Assembly: GCF_034377285.1 (NCBI RefSeq)
Contig: NZ_CP139715.1
Span: forward strand, 3,084,001-3,148,000
Reading direction: 5' to 3'
Source of the DNA: Thalassobaculum sp. OXR-137
GTDB lineage: Bacteria > Pseudomonadota > Alphaproteobacteria > Thalassobaculales > Thalassobaculaceae
DNA length: 64,000 bases
This document shows positions 9,038 to 17,841 of this stretch, piece by piece (positions within the stretch are counted from its first letter, which is position 1; every line of letters starts with the position of its first letter). Below the pieces are notes generated by a model that was not told the DNA's origin, ran no database searches, and worked only from the letters and a program-made list of their open reading frames with translations. The translations under genes were made by a program, and so were the position numbers.

Positions 9038-10267
9038 ATGAGTGAAGACGCGGCAGTGAGCGCCGAACCCCCGGCGCCGCCGATCCGCTGGGCGATCCTG
9101 TTCGGCGTGTGGACGGTGTATTTCTGCTTCGGGCTGACCATCGCCGGCCTGGCCCCCATCATCGGCCCGATCACCCGCGACCTGGAGATCAGCCACACCG
9201 CCATGGGTGGGGTCCTGGGTATCTGGCAGCTCACCTATATCGTGGCGGCGGTTCCCGGCGGCAGTTTTCTCGACCGGGTCGGCGCCCGCCGGGCGATTTT
9301 CCTCGGGGCGATGATCGTGGCCCTGTCCGGTCTGCTGCGGGGCATCGCCGACAGTGCTGCGCTGCTGTTCGTCGCCGTGGCCATCTTCGGCATCGGCGGT
9401 CCGATCGTCTCCGCCGGCGCGCCGAAGGAGATCGCCCGCTGGTTCAAGGGCAGCGACCGCGGCTTCGCCATGGGCATCTACATCACCGGCCCGGCCATCG
9501 GCTCCATCGTCGCGTTGTCGCTGACCAATTCGGTGCTGATGCCGTATTTCGAGGGTGACTGGCGCTCGGTGCTCCTGCTGTGGTCGGCGGTCGCCGCTCT
9601 CGGCGCCTGCGTCTGGTTCGCGATCGCCAGCCTGCCCGCCGCCCGCCGCCACGACCCGCCGGTCTCCACCGCCAAGCCGCGGCCGCAGAAGGAAGTCATC
9701 GGCGAACTGGTGCGCCTGCCGGCGGTGCGGCTGCTGCTGGCCATGAGCGTGGCGATCTTCGCGCTGAACCACGGACTCAACAATTGGCTGCCCGAGATCC
9801 TGCGGGTGGGGGGCATGACGCCGGTGGAGGCGGGGTACTGGGCGACGGTGCCGACCCTCATCGGGATATTCGCCTCCCTGACCATCCCGCGGCTCGCCAC
9901 GCCGGAGCGCCGTCATCTGGTGCTCGGTCTGCTGGCGGCGGGGGCAGTGCTCGCCTGCCTGCTGCTTTGGGTCGCGGGCCAGCCGGCGCTGACCATCGGC
10001 CTGGCGCTGCAGGGGATCGCCCGGTCCTCCCTGATGACGGTGGCGATCCTGACCCTGGTGGAAACCAAGGGCGTGGGAGAGGAGCGCGCCGGCACGGCGA
10101 GCGGGCTGTTCTTCTCCGCCGCCGAAGTCGGCGGAGCGGGTGGCCCGATCCTGCTTGGGCTGGTCTATGACGCCACCCACAGCTTCGATCTGTCCCTGTG
10201 GATCCTGGCGGGTGTGGCCGCGTTCCTGCTGCTCGGCACGCTGCGGCTGAAGGCGCTGCAGAGCTGA
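9038..10267 (+). CDS. MFS transporter (CynX/NimT-like)
   Basis: A 409-residue permease with twelve predicted spans. The first loop between spans 2 and 3 has the MFS-A motif in the form GGSFLDRVGARRAIF. The central loop is polar (PAARRHDPPVSTAKPRPQK). It follows the acyl-CoA ligase in the same direction, so a carboxylate or related compound is a plausible cargo, by context only. It ends just before a strongly palindromic intergenic region. Confidence 0.85.
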   Translation: MSEDAAVSAEPPAPPIRWAILFGVWTVYFCFGLTIAGLAPIIGPITRDLEISHTAMGGVLGIWQLTYIVAAVPGGSFLDRVGARRAIFLGAMIVALSGLLRGIADSAALLFVAVAIFGIGGPIVSAGAPKEIARWFKGSDRGFAMGIYITGPAIGSIVALSLTNSVLMPYFEGDWRSVLLLWSAVAALGACVWFAIASLPAARRHDPPVSTAKPRPQKEVIGELVRLPAVRLLLAMSVAIFALNHGLNNWLPEILRVGGMTPVEAGYWATVPTLIGIFASLTIPRLATPERRHLVLGLLAAGAVLACLLLWVAGQPALTIGLALQGIARSSLMTVAILTLVETKGVGEERAGTASGLFFSAAEVGGAGGPILLGLVYDATHSFDLSLWILAGVAAFLLLGTLRLKALQS

Positions 10268-10279
10268 GGTAATTGCCGT

Positions 10280-10453
10280 TCCCGTCATCCCGAACTTGTT
10301 TCGGGAGGACGGGAGGCGCGTGTGACGCGACCCTTCGACATGCCCCGTTGGGATTGCTCAAGGCGAGGTCGGGATGTTCATTTTTGACCTCGCCCTGAGC
10401 AGCCCCCTGTCCCGGATTTAATCCGGGATTGAGCCAGGGGGCGTGTCGAAGGG
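10280..10453. repeat. nested palindromic intergenic element
   Basis: This 196-bp gap between convergent genes is almost all inverted repeat. 10280-10294 pairs with 10299-10313 (14 of 15). 10331-10346 pairs with 10438-10453 (CCCTTCGACATGCCCC, 15 of 16). Nested inside, 10355-10370 pairs with 10386-10401 (15 of 16) and 10410-10428 is the perfect palindrome TCCCGGATTTAATCCGGGA. The last unit and the CCCGTCATCCCG arm recur elsewhere in the window. It is probably a dispersed REP/MITE-like element that also separates convergent transcripts. Confidence 0.75.
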
Positions 10454-10463
10454 CCGGCAGCGA

Positions 10464-11276
10464 TCACCCGTAGCTCTTCGACATCCCGATCGCCGGATCG
10501 GCGAAGGCGCCGAACGGGGGGTAGGGATAGCGCAGGCCGTTCTTCGCCAGGCCTTTCAGACCCTCCACCCCGCGCAGGAACTCGTCCGGCGGGCAGGCCA
10601 TCAGCAGCTCGTCGTCGGCCACCCCGCCATAGCGCCGCTCGGCGTAGCAGGGGATGGAGAGGCTGGTCTGTTTCGTGCTCAGCGCCCGGCCCCAACTGTC
10701 GGCGCAGGCGCTCTCGCCGGTGATGGTGAAGTCGTAGCGGCGGTAGTTCTTGAACTGCAGTCCGTTGATGAACAGGATCATCTGCCCGGGCGAGGCGTAG
10801 AACAGGCACACGTCCGGCGGATCCAGCCGGCCGGTGCGCAGCGGCGAGGCGCAGAGGCCGGAATAGCGGCCGGGGGCGACCCGCGGCATCTCCGTCTGGT
10901 GCTTGCGTGCGGCTTCCTGGTTGTCGAACCAGACCCCGGTCATCTGCTCGCCCGAGGCGAGGCGTTCCGGTACCTCCTCCAGGCCGATATTGGCGCCGCA
11001 GCTCGCGTTCGGCCGCAGGTTGTCCTTGACGATTCCCAGGGTGAAGCCCGCGGTGCGGACCTGGGTGACGAGCTGGCAGGTGGTGAAGGGGATTCCGTCC
11101 ATGGGCGTGCGGACGCCCGGCACCGCCTTCATCTCCTCCACATCCTCGAACAGCTTCATGCCGAAGGGATAGGTGCGCAGTTTCAGCAGGTCGGACAGCT
11201 CGGCGGCGGCCTGTTTGACGGTCTCGCCGGTGATGGCGGCCGGCGCGTCGACGGATTGGGCGGCGGTGTCGGTCAT
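10464..11276 (-). CDS. DUF169 domain protein
   Basis: A 270-residue cytoplasmic protein. The DUF169 core is seen from the LLKLRTYPFGMKLFE segment through CQLVTQVRTAGFTLGI and the cysteine-containing CGANIGLEE, to the C-terminal IPCYAERRYGGVADDELLMACP block. The family has conserved cysteines and no settled biochemical role; members often sit near C1 or CoA metabolism genes. The start ATG at 11276 has GGGAG upstream. It is divergent from a CoA-transferase gene with 139 bp between the two starts, so they may share control. Confidence 0.8.
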   Translation of the reverse strand: MTDTAAQSVDAPAAITGETVKQAAAELSDLLKLRTYPFGMKLFEDVEEMKAVPGVRTPMDGIPFTTCQLVTQVRTAGFTLGIVKDNLRPNASCGANIGLEEVPERLASGEQMTGVWFDNQEAARKHQTEMPRVAPGRYSGLCASPLRTGRLDPPDVCLFYASPGQMILFINGLQFKNYRRYDFTITGESACADSWGRALSTKQTSLSIPCYAERRYGGVADDELLMACPPDEFLRGVEGLKGLAKNGLRYPYPPFGAFADPAIGMSKSYG

Positions 11277-11415
11277 GGCGGTCTCCCGAAGTGATCTTTT
11301 TCTCGTTGTCCCTGCCCCGGAGCGGCCATGGGAGGTGCCCCGGCACGGGTTTCCGCTGTAGCGTGCTGGTTGCAGGTCCGGGCGGCAAGACCCGGCGAAG
11401 AACGGGAGGAAACGC

Positions 11416-12603
11416 GTGGCGAGAGCGTTCGAGGGAATCCGTGTCGTCGACTTCACCCAGGTGCTGTCGGGGCCGTACATGACGTCCCTGCTGGCCCAGG
11501 AAGGGGCGGACGTCATCAAGATCGAGGCGCCCGGGCCGGGCGGCGGCGATCAGATGCGCAACCGCATGATCCCGAGCAAATACACCGATATCGACATGGG
11601 CTCCGCCTTCCTGGCGCTGAACCCGGGCAAGCGCAGCGTCGCCCTCGACCTGAAATCGGAGGAGGGGCGGCGGATCGCCCACCGGCTGATCGAGACCGCG
11701 GACGTGGTCGCCCAGAATTTCCGCGGGGGGGTGGCCGAACGGCTCGGCCTCGGCTGGGAGGATGTGAAGGCGATCAAGCCGGACGTGGTCTACTGCCAGA
11801 TCACCGGCTATGGCGCCACCGGCCCGCGCTGCAAGGAAGGGGCCTATGACGGCGCCATCCAGGCGGCTTCCGGTATGATGTCGACCAATGGCTCGCCCGA
11901 GACCGGGCCGATGCGCACCGGTTATTTCCCGGTCGACCTGTTCACCGGCGCTTCGGCCGCCTATGCGGTCGCCGCCGCCCTCTTCCGGCGGGAGCGCACA
12001 GGGGAGGGGCAGTATCTCGACATCGCCATGCTGGACGCCGCCCTGAACATCCAGGCGCCGTCCATTGCCCAATGGACGGTGGACGGCAATCCCGGCGGAT
12101 TGATCGGCAACAGCTCCGCCACCCATCTGCCGACGGCGAACAGCTTCGACTGCTCAGATGGCACGGTGCTGATGTCGGCGACCATGCAGACCCATGTGCA
12201 GGCGGTGTTCGAGGAACTGGGGATCGCCGATCTGCTCAGCGATCCGCGTTTCGCCGACAGCAAGGCGCGCATCGCCCACCGTGAGCTGGTGGACAGCACG
12301 CTACGCAAGGCGTTCCTGGCGGATACGGCGGCGAACTGGTCGAGGCGTTTGGGGGCACGCGGCGTGCCGATCAGTCGGGTGAACTCGATTCCGGAGGCGA
12401 TGGAGGAACCGCAACTCGCCCATCGGGGCAGCCTGGCGGAGGTGCCGGCGCCACGGGGATTCGACCAGCCGGTGCGGTTGGCAATGGCGCCTTATAGGAG
12501 TGCGGCGGACGGGCCGAAATTCGACCGTCCGCCGCCGGGTCTCGGGGAGCATACCGAGGAGGTGCTCAGCGAGCTGGGCATGTCCTCCGCCGGTCCTGCC
12601 TGA
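11416..12603 (+). CDS. CaiB/BaiF family (class III) CoA-transferase
   Basis: A 395-residue protein that would move CoA between carboxylic acids. It opens with the family signature FEGIRVVDFTQVLSGPYMTSLLAQEGADVIKIE, and the catalytic aspartate is expected at D174 in FPVDLFTGASAAYA. Length and domain order are normal. The start is a GTG with a GGGAGGA element eight bases upstream. Neighbours are a divergent DUF169 gene and a convergent glyoxalase gene, so the acyl substrate cannot be inferred. Confidence 0.9.
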   Translation: MARAFEGIRVVDFTQVLSGPYMTSLLAQEGADVIKIEAPGPGGGDQMRNRMIPSKYTDIDMGSAFLALNPGKRSVALDLKSEEGRRIAHRLIETADVVAQNFRGGVAERLGLGWEDVKAIKPDVVYCQITGYGATGPRCKEGAYDGAIQAASGMMSTNGSPETGPMRTGYFPVDLFTGASAAYAVAAALFRRERTGEGQYLDIAMLDAALNIQAPSIAQWTVDGNPGGLIGNSSATHLPTANSFDCSDGTVLMSATMQTHVQAVFEELGIADLLSDPRFADSKARIAHRELVDSTLRKAFLADTAANWSRRLGARGVPISRVNSIPEAMEEPQLAHRGSLAEVPAPRGFDQPVRLAMAPYRSAADGPKFDRPPPGLGEHTEEVLSELGMSSAGPA

Positions 12604-12609
12604 AGGGGC

Positions 12610-13056
12610 CTACCAGCTCCCGGTGTTCTCCATGGAGGCCCAGGGCTCGGCCGGGTCCTTGGGGCCGTCGGCGTTCAGCAGCTCGATGGAGATGCCGTCC
12701 GGCGACTTCACGAAGGCCATGTAGCCGTCGCGCGGCGGGCGGTTGATGGTTACGCCGTTGTCCATCAGCTTCTGGCAGGTGGCGTAGACGTCGTCGACGC
12801 GGAAGGCGAGGTGGCCCCAGGCGCGGCCCTCGACCTTGTAGTCCTCGGTATCCCAGTTGTAGGTCAGCTCCAGCATCGGCGCCTTCTTGTCGGAGGCGGC
12901 GCTTTCCTTGTCTTCCGGGGCGGCCAGGAAGATGTTGGTGAAGCGACCCTTCTCGCTGTCATAGCGCCGGATCTCCTCCAGTCCGAGCAGACCGCAGTAG
13001 AAGTTCAGGCTTTCGTCGACGTCTTTGATGCGGACCATCGTGTGGAGGTATTGCAT
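12610..13056 (-). CDS. gloA: lactoylglutathione lyase (glyoxalase I)
   Basis: A 148-residue VOC-fold metalloenzyme converting the methylglyoxal-glutathione hemithioacetal to S-lactoylglutathione. Candidate metal ligands are H5, E63, H82 and E125, in the contexts YLHTMVRI, MLELTYNW, GHLAFRVDD and SIELLN. The NFYxxLLGL segment is also typical. A short insertion rich in lysine and acid (residues 48-60) precedes the second ligand. The C-terminal tail past residue 130 is slightly extended. Start ATG at 13056 preceded by GGAGAG-like sequence. Confidence 0.88.
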   Translation of the reverse strand: MQYLHTMVRIKDVDESLNFYCGLLGLEEIRRYDSEKGRFTNIFLAAPEDKESAASDKKAPMLELTYNWDTEDYKVEGRAWGHLAFRVDDVYATCQKLMDNGVTINRPPRDGYMAFVKSPDGISIELLNADGPKDPAEPWASMENTGSW

Positions 13057-13162
13057 GGAGGCTCTCCGTTCGTGCGGGGACTGTTGTTCGGTGGGGGAGA
13101 TTTGAGCCCTTCGGGCGGCGATGGCAACCCCCAGGACAGCCCATGCGCCGGATGCCTCTGCG

Positions 13163-13990
13163 CTAAAGGCCCCGGTCGCGCAGCCAGGCCAGGACATCGG
13201 CGCGGCTGGGCGCCAGAAAGTCGAGGGCGGGGGCGAAGGCGCCAATCATCGGGGCGTGGCCGACCTTCGGATAGGTCTTCACCGTGACGTCGCCCCCCAG
13301 ACCGGCGATCGCGGCGGCGAGGTTCTTCGTGTTCTTCGGCAGGACGGTGGTGTCGGCGGTGCCGTGGAGAAGCAGCAGCGGCGGCGCATCGCCCCTTGCA
13401 TAGGTGATCGGTTGGCTGGCCTCGGGATCGCCCTGGGGTGCGAGGATCGGCTGCAGGTCGTCCGACAGGGGTAGGAAGTCGTACGGGCCGGACAGGCCCA
13501 CGGTCGCCTTCACCGTGGAGTCCACGTCGAGGCCGGCGGCGGACAGCCAGCGCGGATCCAGCGTCAGCATCATCGCGATATGCGCGCCGGCGGAATGGCC
13601 CATGAGGACGATCGGCCGGTCCAATCGCGCCGCCACGGCCGCCACCGCCGCTGCCCCGTCCTGCACGAAGTCGGGAAATGTCACCTGGGGATACAGCCGG
13701 TAATCCGGAATCGCGACCGTGTAGCCCGCCTTGGTCAGGGACTGTGCGACGAAGCGGTACTTGTCCTTGTCGCCGCTCTTCCAACCGCCGCCGTAGAAAT
13801 AGACGATCGCCGGAGCATCGCGCCGGGGAGCGCTCGGCTCGTAGAGGTCATATGTCTGGCGCGGCCCCTCTGCGTAGGGAATGCCCTGCACCCGCTCGTA
13901 GCCGGTCTTCGGCGTGAGATGATCGACGATCTGCAGCGGCGAGCAGGCGGCAAGGAACGAGAACACGAAGAGTCCAATCCATCGGCACAT
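13163..13990 (-). CDS. alpha/beta-hydrolase fold lipoprotein, carboxylesterase-like
   Basis: About 275 residues. An N-terminal hydrophobic segment ends in FLAAC, a good lipobox, so the enzyme is likely anchored to a membrane from the periplasm. The hydrolase domain has the oxyanion motif YFYGGGWKSGD, the nucleophile elbow MGHSAGAHIAMM and a late GHAPMIG histidine, as in the BD-FAE/HSL group of esterases. The ATG at 13990 is used; an in-frame TTG six codons upstream is possible. No ribosome site is convincing for either. Confidence 0.85.
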   Translation of the reverse strand: MCRWIGLFVFSFLAACSPLQIVDHLTPKTGYERVQGIPYAEGPRQTYDLYEPSAPRRDAPAIVYFYGGGWKSGDKDKYRFVAQSLTKAGYTVAIPDYRLYPQVTFPDFVQDGAAAVAAVAARLDRPIVLMGHSAGAHIAMMLTLDPRWLSAAGLDVDSTVKATVGLSGPYDFLPLSDDLQPILAPQGDPEASQPITYARGDAPPLLLLHGTADTTVLPKNTKNLAAAIAGLGGDVTVKTYPKVGHAPMIGAFAPALDFLAPSRADVLAWLRDRGL

Positions 13991-14036
13991 GCGGCTTATA
14001 CGGGCCAAGCGACGGATTGGACGTGTGGCCGGCGCG

Positions 14037-15269
14037 CTATCCTCGGGCGGCGTCGAGCAGGTCGCCCACCGCGCCGGCGAAGACCCGGGCGCCGGCGACG
14101 ATATCAGCGTCGGAGGTGTTCTCGCTCCAGTGATGCGACACGCCGTTGATGCTGGGCACGAACAGCATGGCGCACGGGATGTAGGGGGCCAGTGTGCGGG
14201 CGTCGTGGCCCGCGCCGCTCGGCATCAGGGTGTGCTTGCCGGGGCAGATCCGCTCGGCGGAGGCGGAGAAGGCGGCCTTCAGCTGCTCGTCCATCAGCGC
14301 CGGCTTGGTGATGCTGACGATCTCCAGGCGGACGTCGCAGGGACCGTTGGCATCCTCCGCCGCGATCAACTCCTCCAGCTTGGCGTGCATCCGGTCGAGC
14401 ACCGCCTGGTCGGCATCGCGGAACTGGAACAGGATCTCGGCCCGGCCCGGCACGATGGCCGGCGCGCCCGGGTCGAGGGTGATGCGGCCGACGGTCCACA
14501 CGCTCAGCTCGGCGGCGATCTTCTGGAACTCGGTCTCGATCGCCTGGAGCAGGCGGGTCGCTGCCACGCCGGCATCGCGGCGCATCTTCATCATCGTGGT
14601 GCCGGCATGGTTCTGCTGGCCCTCGATGACGATCTTGTACTGCCAGGAACCGACGATGGAAGTGACGACGCCGATGGTCAGGTCGTTGGCCTCCAGCCAG
14701 CCGCCCTGCTCGATATGGGCCTCCAGGAAGCAGAGATAGCGGTCGCGCTCCATCTGCCGGCGCGGTTTGCCGGCCAGACCCGCCTTGGCCAGGGCCTCGC
14801 GCAGGGGCAGACCGTGGGTGCGGTCCACTGCGTTGTCGATGGTCTCCTCGGTGAGCTGGCCGACCCAGGAATTGCTGCCCGGCATGTCGCTGAAATGGCC
14901 TTCCTCGTCGGCGAAGGCGATCACGTCGACGCCGCTTTCCCCGTAGGCCCCGCTCTCCGCGACGGCGCGTGCCGCCTCCAGCGCGTAGAGCACACCCAGC
15001 GCGCCGTCCAGCCAGCCGGCCTCGTTCTGGGTCTCGATATGGGAGCCGGAGAGGATGTGCGGGCCCTTGCCGGGCGCACGGCCGATGACGTTGGCGATGC
15101 CGTCGATCTCCGCCTCGTGGCCCATGGCCTTCAGCTTGTCGACCAGCCAGTGCCGCGAGGTGATGTCGTCTGCGGACAGGGTCGGGCGGTGCACGCCGGT
15201 CTTGAAGGCCCCGATCTTGCGCAGGTCGTAGAGGTCTGCGAGCAGGCGGTCGGCGTTGATCTCAAGCAT
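14037..15269 (-). CDS. M20 family N-carbamoyl-amino-acid hydrolase / allantoate amidohydrolase-like
   Basis: A 410-residue binuclear zinc amidohydrolase of the hydantoinase/carbamoylase family. Metal-site motifs are GSHIETQNEAGWLDGALG (H77, D88), FADEEGHFS (E122/E123), LEAHIEQG (H185) and the C-terminal SHHWSENTSD. The first motif has glutamate where many relatives have aspartate (SHLDT), a variation also found in some family members. The dimerisation region carries the expected NHAGTTMMKMRRDA. Probable role: hydrolysis of a ureido or N-carbamoyl amino acid with release of ammonia and carbon dioxide. Substrate not determinable. Confidence 0.87.
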   Translation of the reverse strand: MLEINADRLLADLYDLRKIGAFKTGVHRPTLSADDITSRHWLVDKLKAMGHEAEIDGIANVIGRAPGKGPHILSGSHIETQNEAGWLDGALGVLYALEAARAVAESGAYGESGVDVIAFADEEGHFSDMPGSNSWVGQLTEETIDNAVDRTHGLPLREALAKAGLAGKPRRQMERDRYLCFLEAHIEQGGWLEANDLTIGVVTSIVGSWQYKIVIEGQQNHAGTTMMKMRRDAGVAATRLLQAIETEFQKIAAELSVWTVGRITLDPGAPAIVPGRAEILFQFRDADQAVLDRMHAKLEELIAAEDANGPCDVRLEIVSITKPALMDEQLKAAFSASAERICPGKHTLMPSGAGHDARTLAPYIPCAMLFVPSINGVSHHWSENTSDADIVAGARVFAGAVGDLLDAARG

Positions 15270-15715
15270 CTCGGGCCTCCGATGGCGACAGGTGAGGGCT
15301 GACGAGCGACATCGGGCGGGAACCGTCGGGCGGTGCGAACGTTGCCCAGGCGAACCGCGATAACAGCGCACACCATCGGGCCGCGTTCCCTACCCTGCGG
15401 CTCCGTTCCGGCGACTCCCGTTGCCGATGTGGTGCAGCGCACAAAAAGTCTCGCCGACTTTGGCAGGGACTCTCAAGAGGGGAAACGCTCCAGAGCCTCA
15501 GGGATCCGACCGGTTCGACCGAGTCGCGACCGCTAGCGGTGCGACCCGTTGAATTTGAACGAATATTGCCGCGCATGCATCGGTTCCGTATCGGAAATGG
15601 TGCGATGCGAAATAACCTTGGCCCGTTTATTGCTTGTTAACGGGCATGGAGTATCCTTCAGGGGATTAAGAAAATCGGTCCCCGTCCCGCAACCCCAACC
15701 CTCGGATCGTTTCCG
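15270..15715. other. 446-bp gap, no supported gene
   Basis: Neither strand has a convincing reading frame here. The second half (15550-15670) is clearly more AT-rich than its surroundings and contains one weak hairpin, GCCCGTT (15621-15627) with AACGGGC (15639-15645), plus run-through sequence such as TTAAGAAAATCGG. It is a plausible promoter region for the small ORF or the SDR gene downstream, but no regulator site was recognised. Confidence 0.4.
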
Positions 15716-15826
15716 ATGATCGTTCGCTCCCTCATCTCGCGTCTGCGTCACGACCTCTTTTCCTGGTGGGGCAAGCGCGCCTATCACCCCGAGAAGCGGT
15801 ATATGCGGGGCACCCGCGACGCCTGA
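15716..15826 (+). CDS. candidate 36-residue basic small protein
   Basis: An ATG-to-TGA frame of 36 residues: it begins MIVRSLISRLRHDLFSWWGK and continues to YMRGTRDA. It is rich in arginine, lysine and aromatic residues, with an amphipathic N-terminal helix that could lie on a membrane. It sits alone in a 790-bp gene-free stretch behind an AT-rich putative promoter region. No strong Shine-Dalgarno is visible. No family recognised; it could be a chance frame. Confidence 0.35.
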   Translation: MIVRSLISRLRHDLFSWWGKRAYHPEKRYMRGTRDA

Positions 15827-16067
15827 CCGGCGCACCGGCTCGTCTACGACAAGCCAGGACTCCCCGTGCGCCCCGGCAATGGCCGCCAGCGCCGTCTGAA
15901 GCGCCTCGCGCCACCGAACGTCTGCCAATCCGATTCCCTCCCCTGATCGTCTCTGCGGGCCGCGTGCGGTGCGCCTGCGGAACTTCTGCGTGTCGGCAAA
16001 TCGCCTCTCCCAATTGTCTGCCGCCGTGCCATTCTGCGGCGAGAACAAGACCATAGGAGGTGAGGAC

Positions 16068-16850
16068 ATGGATGTGCGGCTCGACGGGCGCTCGGCGCTG
16101 ATCACCGGAGGCAGTCTCGGCATCGGCCGGGCGATCGCCCTGCGGTATGCGGAGAGCGGTGGGCGCGTGGCCATCGTGGCCCGGCGCCAGGAGACGCTGG
16201 ACGAGGCGGCGGCAGCGATCAAGGAGGCCACGGGTGTCGACATCGTCACCATCGCCGCCGACATCTCCACGGCCCAGGGCTGCGAGATCGCCTGCGACAT
16301 CGCCCAGGCCCAGCTCGGCGCGGTCGATATCCTGGTGAACAATGCCGGCTCTTCCAAGCGCGGGCCGTTCGCCAGCCATGACGATGCCGTGTGGCAGGCC
16401 GATCTGGATCTGAAACTGTTCGCCGCGATCCGCCTGTGCCGCCGACTGATGCCGGAGATGCAGCAGCGCCGCTGGGGGCGGGTGATCAACATCCTGAACA
16501 CGGGTGCGAAGGCGCCGCCGGCGGAAGGCGCGCCGACCGCGGTCACCCGGGCGGCGGGCATGGCCCTGACCAAGGCCATGGCGAACGAATACGCCCCCTA
16601 CAACGTGCTGGTGAACGCGTTGCTGGTCGGGCGGATCGAAAGCGATCAATGGGTGAAGCGCCACGCAGCCGAGAATGGTAATCGTTCGCTGGAGGACTAT
16701 TATAGCGAGATGGGGGAAACCATCCCCATGGGCCGCGTCGGCACCGCCGAGGAGTTCGCTGCCGTCGCCACGCTGCTGGCCTCCAAGGAGGGCGGCTACG
16801 TGACCGGCACGGCGATCAACATCGATGGCGGCATGTGCCCCGTGGTCTGA
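16068..16850 (+). CDS. SDR family protein with a non-canonical active site
   Basis: A 260-residue Rossmann-fold protein. The nucleotide motif TGGSLGIG (13-20) and NNAG (91-94) are intact, and the C-terminal GGYVTGTAINIDGG is typical. The catalytic tetrad Asn-Ser-Tyr-Lys is replaced throughout: K116, N144, T157 and R161 occupy the expected positions, with ordinary 13-residue Ser-to-Tyr spacing. It is therefore probably not a standard dehydrogenase, although related BKR-like SDR subgroups with altered sites exist. Start ATG at 16068 with AGGAGGTGAGG upstream. An EamA-type permease follows. Confidence 0.85.
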   Translation: MDVRLDGRSALITGGSLGIGRAIALRYAESGGRVAIVARRQETLDEAAAAIKEATGVDIVTIAADISTAQGCEIACDIAQAQLGAVDILVNNAGSSKRGPFASHDDAVWQADLDLKLFAAIRLCRRLMPEMQQRRWGRVINILNTGAKAPPAEGAPTAVTRAAGMALTKAMANEYAPYNVLVNALLVGRIESDQWVKRHAAENGNRSLEDYYSEMGETIPMGRVGTAEEFAAVATLLASKEGGYVTGTAINIDGGMCPVV

Positions 16851-16912
16851 GCGGTCCGCATCGGTTGGGAGTTGTGCGTGGGAACTGGTGACGCCGGCCA
16901 GTGGTGCCGGTC

Positions 16913-17806
16913 ATGACGGAAGTGGCGGGCGTCCCGTTCGACTATGTGCCGCTGATACTGGCGACGACCGCGTCGCTGATGTTCGCCATTGGTGCTCAAT
17001 GGCAGAATATCGGCCTGTCGACGATCGACGGGCGCACCGGGGCAATGGTGTCGATCACCGCCGCGGCGGCCACCTTGTGGGTGTTCGCGCCGTTCTTCAT
17101 GGAGTGGCACTACTGGCTGGAGCCGGCGGTGCTGATCTTTGCCTCCATCGGCCTGTTCCGGCCGGCGGTGTCCGCCAATCTGGCGGTTGCGGGCATGAAG
17201 TATCTGGGCCCCACCCTGGTCAGCACGCTCGCCTGCACGTCGCCGCTGTTCGGCACGGTGATGGGGGTGCTGATCCTGGGGGAGATGTTCACCTGGCCCC
17301 TGGCGTTCGGCACGGGCGGCATCATGGCGGCGGTCCTGCTGCTCTCCAAGCGGGGCAAGCTCTCTGTGGACTGGCCGTTCTGGGCCCTGTTTCTGCCGAT
17401 CGGCGCCGCCTTCCTGCGCGCACTCGGGCATGTTCTGTCGAAGATCGGCATGGAGGCGGGCATCCCCGACCCCTACTTCGCCAGCATTGTCGGCTTCACG
17501 GTCTCGGCGATCCTCACCTGGTCGGTGCGCGGCGTGCGACGCGAGCCGGTGGTGGTGAACTGGCATGCGCCGGGCGTGAAGTGGTTCGCCCTGGGCGGAG
17601 CGACGACCTCGGCCGCGATCATCTGCCTGAATACCGGCCTGCTCCGCGGCGACCTCGTCGTCATCGCGCCGATCGTCGCGACCTCGCCGATCTTCACCAT
17701 GCTGCTCTCGGCGCTGGTGTTCCGCCGCGAGAGGTTGACGGGTAAGGTCGTGATCGCGACCTTTATCGTCGTGGGCTCCGTAATCGTCATCGCGCTCGGA
17801 CGCTGA
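16913..17806 (+). CDS. DMT/EamA-type transporter
   Basis: A 297-residue polytopic protein with about ten hydrophobic spans in two halves, the usual EamA arrangement. The first half ends near VLLLSKRGK; the second has GGATTSAAIICLNTGLL and closes with RRERLTGKVVIATFIVVGSVIVIAL. Such carriers export or import metabolites by drug/metabolite exchange. The ATG at 16913 is used; GTG codons 9-12 bp upstream are possible starts. It is 62 bp after the atypical SDR gene and 35 bp before a DUF1445 gene, so the three may form one transcript. Confidence 0.82.
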   Translation: MTEVAGVPFDYVPLILATTASLMFAIGAQWQNIGLSTIDGRTGAMVSITAAAATLWVFAPFFMEWHYWLEPAVLIFASIGLFRPAVSANLAVAGMKYLGPTLVSTLACTSPLFGTVMGVLILGEMFTWPLAFGTGGIMAAVLLLSKRGKLSVDWPFWALFLPIGAAFLRALGHVLSKIGMEAGIPDPYFASIVGFTVSAILTWSVRGVRREPVVVNWHAPGVKWFALGGATTSAAIICLNTGLLRGDLVVIAPIVATSPIFTMLLSALVFRRERLTGKVVIATFIVVGSVIVIALGR

Positions 17807-17841
17807 GACGGCCACGGAGGCTGTTAACCCAGGAGATTTCC

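Noticed and set aside
7229-10288. Reverse-strand frame of about 1019 codons opposite the acyl-CoA ligase and MFS genes
   Set aside because: It is a shadow of high-GC codon bias: low-complexity Arg/Gly/Asp/His-rich translation, no domain, and it is fully antisense to two clear enzymes/permeases.
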